55,656 nt of DNA from Asaia bogorensis (GTDB taxonomy: Bacteria; Pseudomonadota; Alphaproteobacteria; Acetobacterales; Acetobacteraceae): the NCBI GenBank assembly GCA_945861095.1, contig CAMATI010000002.1, positions 1-55,656 on the forward strand, written 5' to 3'. Numbering within the stretch: the first letter of the stretch is position 1; each line of letters opens with the position of its first letter. The notes under the pieces are model-generated. The model saw only the letters and a list, made by a program, of their open reading frames with translations. It was not told where the DNA came from and did no database searches. A program made the translations under genes and the position numbers. Below, piece by piece: positions 52,275-55,656 of the stretch.

Positions 52275-53920
52275 CAGGGGGCCGCGTGCCCGGTTTCGGC
52301 TGCCAGGCCCTTCGCCAGTCGCATGGCCAGCGCGACCGCTGTCAGCGTCGGGTTCGCCTCTCCGGACGTTGGAAACACGGCGCTTCCGGCCAGGAACAGG
52401 TTGGCCGATCCGAACACCCGGCAATCGCGATCGACCACGCCCTTACGTTCATCCAGTCCCATTCGTGCCGTCCCAATCTGGTGATGACCGTCGTAACACT
52501 GCGCCAATATGAAATCGGCGCGCTCTTCCGCGGGGACCAGCCAGTGCATAGTGCCGGTGCCGGTGCGGGCCAGCCAGGCGTCGAAGCAGTCGTGCATGCG
52601 GATCAGCAGATCGGCGTTGGCGCGCCGGTAGCGGAAATCCACCGCGGCGCGTGGTAGTCCGTAAGCGTCCTGCTGGCCGGACAGCGTGATCCGAGAGGCC
52701 GGATCGGGCAGATGTTCGGCGTGGAACCGGATCGCGTAGCGCCGAGCGGCGTTGCGCTGGAAGAAGCCCGGCATGCGGTGATCGGCCAGATAGCGTCGAT
52801 ACAGAAACCCCGGCAAAAACGCGGCGGTGCGCGGCGCGTCACGCAGGATATTGACGATATGGGGCCAGCGCCGAATGCGATCGCCGACATAGTGCTGGCG
52901 GATCGACTCGGCGACGATCCGACGCCCCAGGGGCGGGATCGACAACGCAAGATAGGCCAGCGAAAGAATGCCGTTGCGGTGCACCGGATCGCGGATCTGA
53001 GGATAATCCGGCCATAACGACCCGTTGGTCAGACCCATCCGACGCTGCAAATCCTCGCTGGGGGTGAAGCGGCGGCGCATGTAGAACCCGGCCGGATCCC
53101 GGAAATATTCGATCTGGGTTTCGACGGCCGGGTTGCGCAGTTCCATTTCCGCCACGATGCCATACAGGTGGCCCATGTAGAACCGCCCCAACGGGCCGTC
53201 CTCCCCCCCGAATCGGTTGGGGGCGTCGCGTCGGGATGCCAACAGCAGGCGGGTCGTTTCCAGCCCGCCCGTCGCCACCACCAACCGCCCCGGCGCCACC
53301 CATGCGCGCTGTTCGCCACTGCGGACCTCGATCCGGGCCACGCGACCGTCGGCGGCGAAATCGAGCCCCGTTACCGTCGCGCACAGGCGTAGATCGATGG
53401 CGCTGCTTTGGCGCAGATGCTGGGAATACATGTCGGTGAAGCGTGGCCGCCGGCTCCACCGTTCCAGCTTGTCGAAGGTGAAGTCGGTGTCGGACGGGGC
53501 GAAGCCGGGCAGCGCCTGTTCGAAGTCAGCCGTCCCACAGCCGATATGGGCACAGGCGGCCGGCAGGAACGGCGCGATATCGGCCTGGGAGATGGGCCAA
53601 CCGCTGTGGGGAACGGCGGCGCGCTGTTCGAAATCGATCGGCGCGAAGGGCACGCAGCGGCCGCCCCACAGATTGGACGTCCCCCCCAGGCTGCGTTGCA
53701 CGGCGATATCCATGGGGACATGGCGGGTGGGGTCGTCGATGTCGGCATCCGACAGGGCCTGAGCGCTGGCGGTCGGCCCCTGGTCGCCGGATTCCAGCAA
53801 CAGCACGTCATGTCCGGCGCGTTCCAGTTCAAGCGCCAGCGACAGGCCGACCGGTCCCGCGCCAACCACGCAGATCGCGGGGCGAGCGCCATCCAGGCCG
53901 TCGAGTCCCTTGCCGATCAC
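52274..53920 (-). CDS. GMC-type FAD-dependent oxidoreductase
   Basis: 548 residues from GTG 53920, with no clear ribosome binding site, so the true start may be a few codons later. FAD-binding motif ICVVGAGPVGLSLALELE (about 16-33), SLGGTSNLWGGRCVPF (about 87-102), RLVVATGGLETTRLLL and the C-terminal catalytic region CYDGHHQIGTARMG with GSAVFPTSGEANPTLTAVALA are present. The substrate is probably a hydroxyl group of a sugar or other alcohol. Position between the export lipoprotein and the flippase suggests a role in surface polysaccharide modification. That is inference. Confidence 0.88.
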   Translation of the reverse strand: MIGKGLDGLDGARPAICVVGAGPVGLSLALELERAGHDVLLLESGDQGPTASAQALSDADIDDPTRHVPMDIAVQRSLGGTSNLWGGRCVPFAPIDFEQRAAVPHSGWPISQADIAPFLPAACAHIGCGTADFEQALPGFAPSDTDFTFDKLERWSRRPRFTDMYSQHLRQSSAIDLRLCATVTGLDFAADGRVARIEVRSGEQRAWVAPGRLVVATGGLETTRLLLASRRDAPNRFGGEDGPLGRFYMGHLYGIVAEMELRNPAVETQIEYFRDPAGFYMRRRFTPSEDLQRRMGLTNGSLWPDYPQIRDPVHRNGILSLAYLALSIPPLGRRIVAESIRQHYVGDRIRRWPHIVNILRDAPRTAAFLPGFLYRRYLADHRMPGFFQRNAARRYAIRFHAEHLPDPASRITLSGQQDAYGLPRAAVDFRYRRANADLLIRMHDCFDAWLARTGTGTMHWLVPAEERADFILAQCYDGHHQIGTARMGLDERKGVVDRDCRVFGSANLFLAGSAVFPTSGEANPTLTAVALAMRLAKGLAAETGHAAP

Positions 53921-53984
53921 GCCAACCTGCCGGACGGATCTTGCATTGGCGGCCTCATGCTCCTGTGCATCCTGTGGCGAACCT

Positions 53985-55316
53985 TTACCGCGCGATCGAT
54001 AATTCAGGTAGCACGCGACGCACCGCCAGCGCGAAGCTGACGCGCCCCTGGATCAGGCAGATCGTGCTGACCACCGCAGCGCCCATCATCCCGAACAGCG
54101 GGATCAGTATGGCGCCAAGCACGCAGCAAACGACAAGTTGGTACAAGTTCAACCGGCGCAGCAGCGCGCCGTGGCCGGTCATCGACAGCAGCATATCCTG
54201 AGTCGGCAGGGCGGCGTTGACCACCTGGCCCACGCACAGCACGAACAGGGTGAGGTCCGCGCCGGGCAGGTCGCTCGCCATCAGCCCCAGCAACGGATGG
54301 ACGAACACCACCATTCCCAGGATCACCGGCAGGCACAGCGCCATCGCGACCATGCGGGTCTGGCGTTGCACCTGCCGCAATTCGGCGAACTCTCCGCGCC
54401 GATGGTGCGACGCGAAACCGGGCGCGGCGATCATGGCGATGCTGACCAGCATCGTGTTGATCAGCATCGTGATTCGACTGACAATGCTGAAGGCGCTGAC
54501 CGCCGGGGCGTCGGCGAAGACGCCAAGCAGCAGGACCGGCACCGACAGCAGCGTGACCTGCACCATCTCGATCACCAGGAACGGACGGGCGGTGACCCAG
54601 ATCGGGGGCAGCGGGTCGATGGGCGGTGCATTTTCCGCGGATACGGGTCGAACGGCGGTGTCTGCCATCACGTGCCGCCAGTCCCAGACGATGCAGCCCA
54701 GGCCAAGCAGGCAGCACAGGCCGTACGATCCCGCATAAACGATCAGCACGGTGTCGAGTTGCGTCAGACCCGCGATCAACAGGGCCAGCGACAGGACCGG
54801 CGGCAGGGCACTTTGCACCATCTGCCCCATCACCGGTCGGTGGAGCCCGATCAGCGCGAACCCGATGGCAAAGGCCAGCGACTGAGGCACCAGGATCGCC
54901 GCCGCGATCGCAAGCGGATGCGCGAGGTCCGGCAGCGCGAACACATGGATGGCCAGCGGCGTGGCGATCAGCACGGTGCCCAGCGCGGCCCCGGCGCTGG
55001 CGGCCGCCGTCCAGCCAATGCCGGTCAACAGCGCCGCTCTCGCCGCCCTGGTGTTGCCGACCGCAAGTTCCGCCGCGACATGGCGCGACACGGCGCGTTC
55101 CAGGCCCATCCTCGCGCCGGTGGAACACAGGTTGACCCAGGTCAGGCACAGGAAGAACAGGCCCGAGTCCTCGGCGCCCATCATGCGGGCGGCCAGCATG
55201 TAAAGGCCGAACTTGCCCGCCGCCTCCAACCCGCGAGAAGCGAGCGCGCCGGCGTAGTGCATCAGCCGGCCGAGCGGTGGCGGGTGTTGAATAAGGGTTC
55301 GAACGCGGCTGATCAT
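53985..55316 (-). CDS. Oligosaccharide flippase / polysaccharide transporter (Wzx/PST-like)
   Basis: 443 residues with about 12-14 membrane helices. The N-terminal helix and GLEAAGKFGLYMLAARMMGAEDSGLFFL (about 29-56) are typical of Wzx/MVF-superfamily exporters. RAVSRHVAAELAVGNTRAARAAL lies in the first cytoplasmic loop. It would flip lipid-linked sugar units across the inner membrane. No glycosyltransferases lie in the window, so the rest of the polysaccharide locus must be beyond the right edge or elsewhere. No good ribosome binding site is seen before ATG 55316. Confidence 0.85.
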   Translation of the reverse strand: MISRVRTLIQHPPPLGRLMHYAGALASRGLEAAGKFGLYMLAARMMGAEDSGLFFLCLTWVNLCSTGARMGLERAVSRHVAAELAVGNTRAARAALLTGIGWTAAASAGAALGTVLIATPLAIHVFALPDLAHPLAIAAAILVPQSLAFAIGFALIGLHRPVMGQMVQSALPPVLSLALLIAGLTQLDTVLIVYAGSYGLCCLLGLGCIVWDWRHVMADTAVRPVSAENAPPIDPLPPIWVTARPFLVIEMVQVTLLSVPVLLLGVFADAPAVSAFSIVSRITMLINTMLVSIAMIAAPGFASHHRRGEFAELRQVQRQTRMVAMALCLPVILGMVVFVHPLLGLMASDLPGADLTLFVLCVGQVVNAALPTQDMLLSMTGHGALLRRLNLYQLVVCCVLGAILIPLFGMMGAAVVSTICLIQGRVSFALAVRRVLPELSIAR

Positions 55317-55441
55317 GGTATCACGATGCCCGGGCTCCGGCCGCGAAGATTAGAGGCGTCTGGCCCCGACCGTCGGGGCCGGGATCGAGGACAAAACGCG
55401 TTGGCATCGTCGCTACACTTTCCTGCCCGCTTTCCGCAAGC

Positions 55442-55509
55442 TAGAGCATGATCGTGCTGAGCGGAACGTAACAGCGCGTGAATCATGCGATCAAACAAGA
55501 CGCTAGAAG
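55442..55509 (+). repeat. TAGAGC-headed palindromic repeat, family B, copy 2
   Basis: TAGAGCATGATCG at 55442 and GTGAATCATGCGATCAAAC near 55480-55498 reproduce the order of the minus-strand copy at 22003-22069. GCATGAT and ATCATGC can pair. The element is directly followed by the presumed left end of the IS1182-type element. Confidence 0.75.
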
Positions 55510-55584
55510 CCTGTCGGACTTACGCCCACCGGAGGCTCATGTTAGAATCGTAACGTCGATTCGCTCCCTCCCCGGATGCCGCCA

Positions 55585-55656
55585 ATGAGCAACTTCCGCC
55601 CCACCGATCGCCTAACCGGCTTCCTGATGCCGCCGTCTATCGATGAATGGCTGCCT
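55585..55656 (+). CDS. IS1182-type transposase, first 24 codons only
   Basis: From ATG 55585 to the window end the frame reads MSNFRPTDRLTGFLMPPS-IDEWLP. This closely matches the usual N terminus of IS1182-family transposases (FRPxDRxTxFLxPPSxDxWLP). The rest of the gene lies outside the window, so intactness cannot be judged. The left end of the element must lie between about 55505 and 55584; its exact inverted repeat could not be fixed. Confidence 0.82.
   Translation, partial: MSNFRPTDRLTGFLMPPSIDEWLP

Overview
The window is 55.7 kb of high-GC DNA with the gene content of a flagellated alphaproteobacterium. The flagellar gene order (fliL-fliM-DUF6468-motE-cheY-cheZ divergent from flgF-flgG-flgA-flgH), the TRAP transporters, the three flavin-dependent LLM enzymes and the intergenic palindromes fit Rhodospirillales, most likely Acetobacteraceae. 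This placement is inferred from gene content and was not tested by a search. Both ends lie in insertion-sequence DNA (an IS terminus at 1-148, an IS1182-type transposase start at 55585), which would suit a contig bounded by repeats.

Layout: (1) 1-7318 is a flagellar and chemotaxis region. A leftward operon reads fliL, fliM, a DUF6468 gene, motE, cheY and cheZ, and cheZ is cut by an IS end. A rightward flgF-G-A-H operon follows a near-perfect sigma-54 promoter. (2) 7453-10199 holds a two-subunit CoA-transferase and the tRNA-modification GTPase gene mnmE. (3) 10531-17053 is a TRAP transporter whose receptor gene converges on its permease genes across a shared hairpin, next to a large FAD/Fe-S 2-hydroxyacid dehydrogenase. 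(4) 17065-17929 carries two tandem stand-alone TIR-domain genes directly behind that dehydrogenase. (5) 18011-24937 holds a DUF924 protein, a beta-propeller protein, a DUF1499 protein, an SbmA/BacA-type ABC transporter, glutathione-dependent formaldehyde dehydrogenase and a DHA2 drug exporter. (6) 25011-25977 is a decayed, internally deleted IS with 53-bp inverted repeats; its terminus matches the one in cheZ. (7) 26541-36277 mixes an alpha/beta hydrolase, an orphan sensor kinase, a class III CoA-transferase, ETF-ubiquinone oxidoreductase, an atypical uracil-DNA glycosylase-like protein, a lytic transglycosylase and moaB. (8) 36344-46999 looks catabolic: enolase-superfamily enzyme, three LLM oxidoreductases, MFS carrier, M20 amidohydrolase, DUF3830 protein, hydantoinase and a second amidohydrolase. 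This suggests uptake and ring opening of a cyclic amide. (9) 47108-55316 has a SWIM/SNF2 helicase, an SPFH protein and three surface-polysaccharide-type genes (export lipoprotein, GMC oxidoreductase, flippase).

Between genes the window is rich in structured repeats. There is a composite palindromic family near 18.6 and 45.8 kb, a TAGAGC-headed family with two clear copies and one divergent one, a long GC-rich palindrome between convergent genes, and four short tandem arrays (12-16 bp units, 3-5 copies), each lying on or just past the 3' end of a gene. No rRNA, tRNA or CRISPR array was found. The most unusual items are the TIR pair, the IS-interrupted cheZ, the tandem arrays at gene ends and the repeat families. 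None of them proves a new system from sequence alone.
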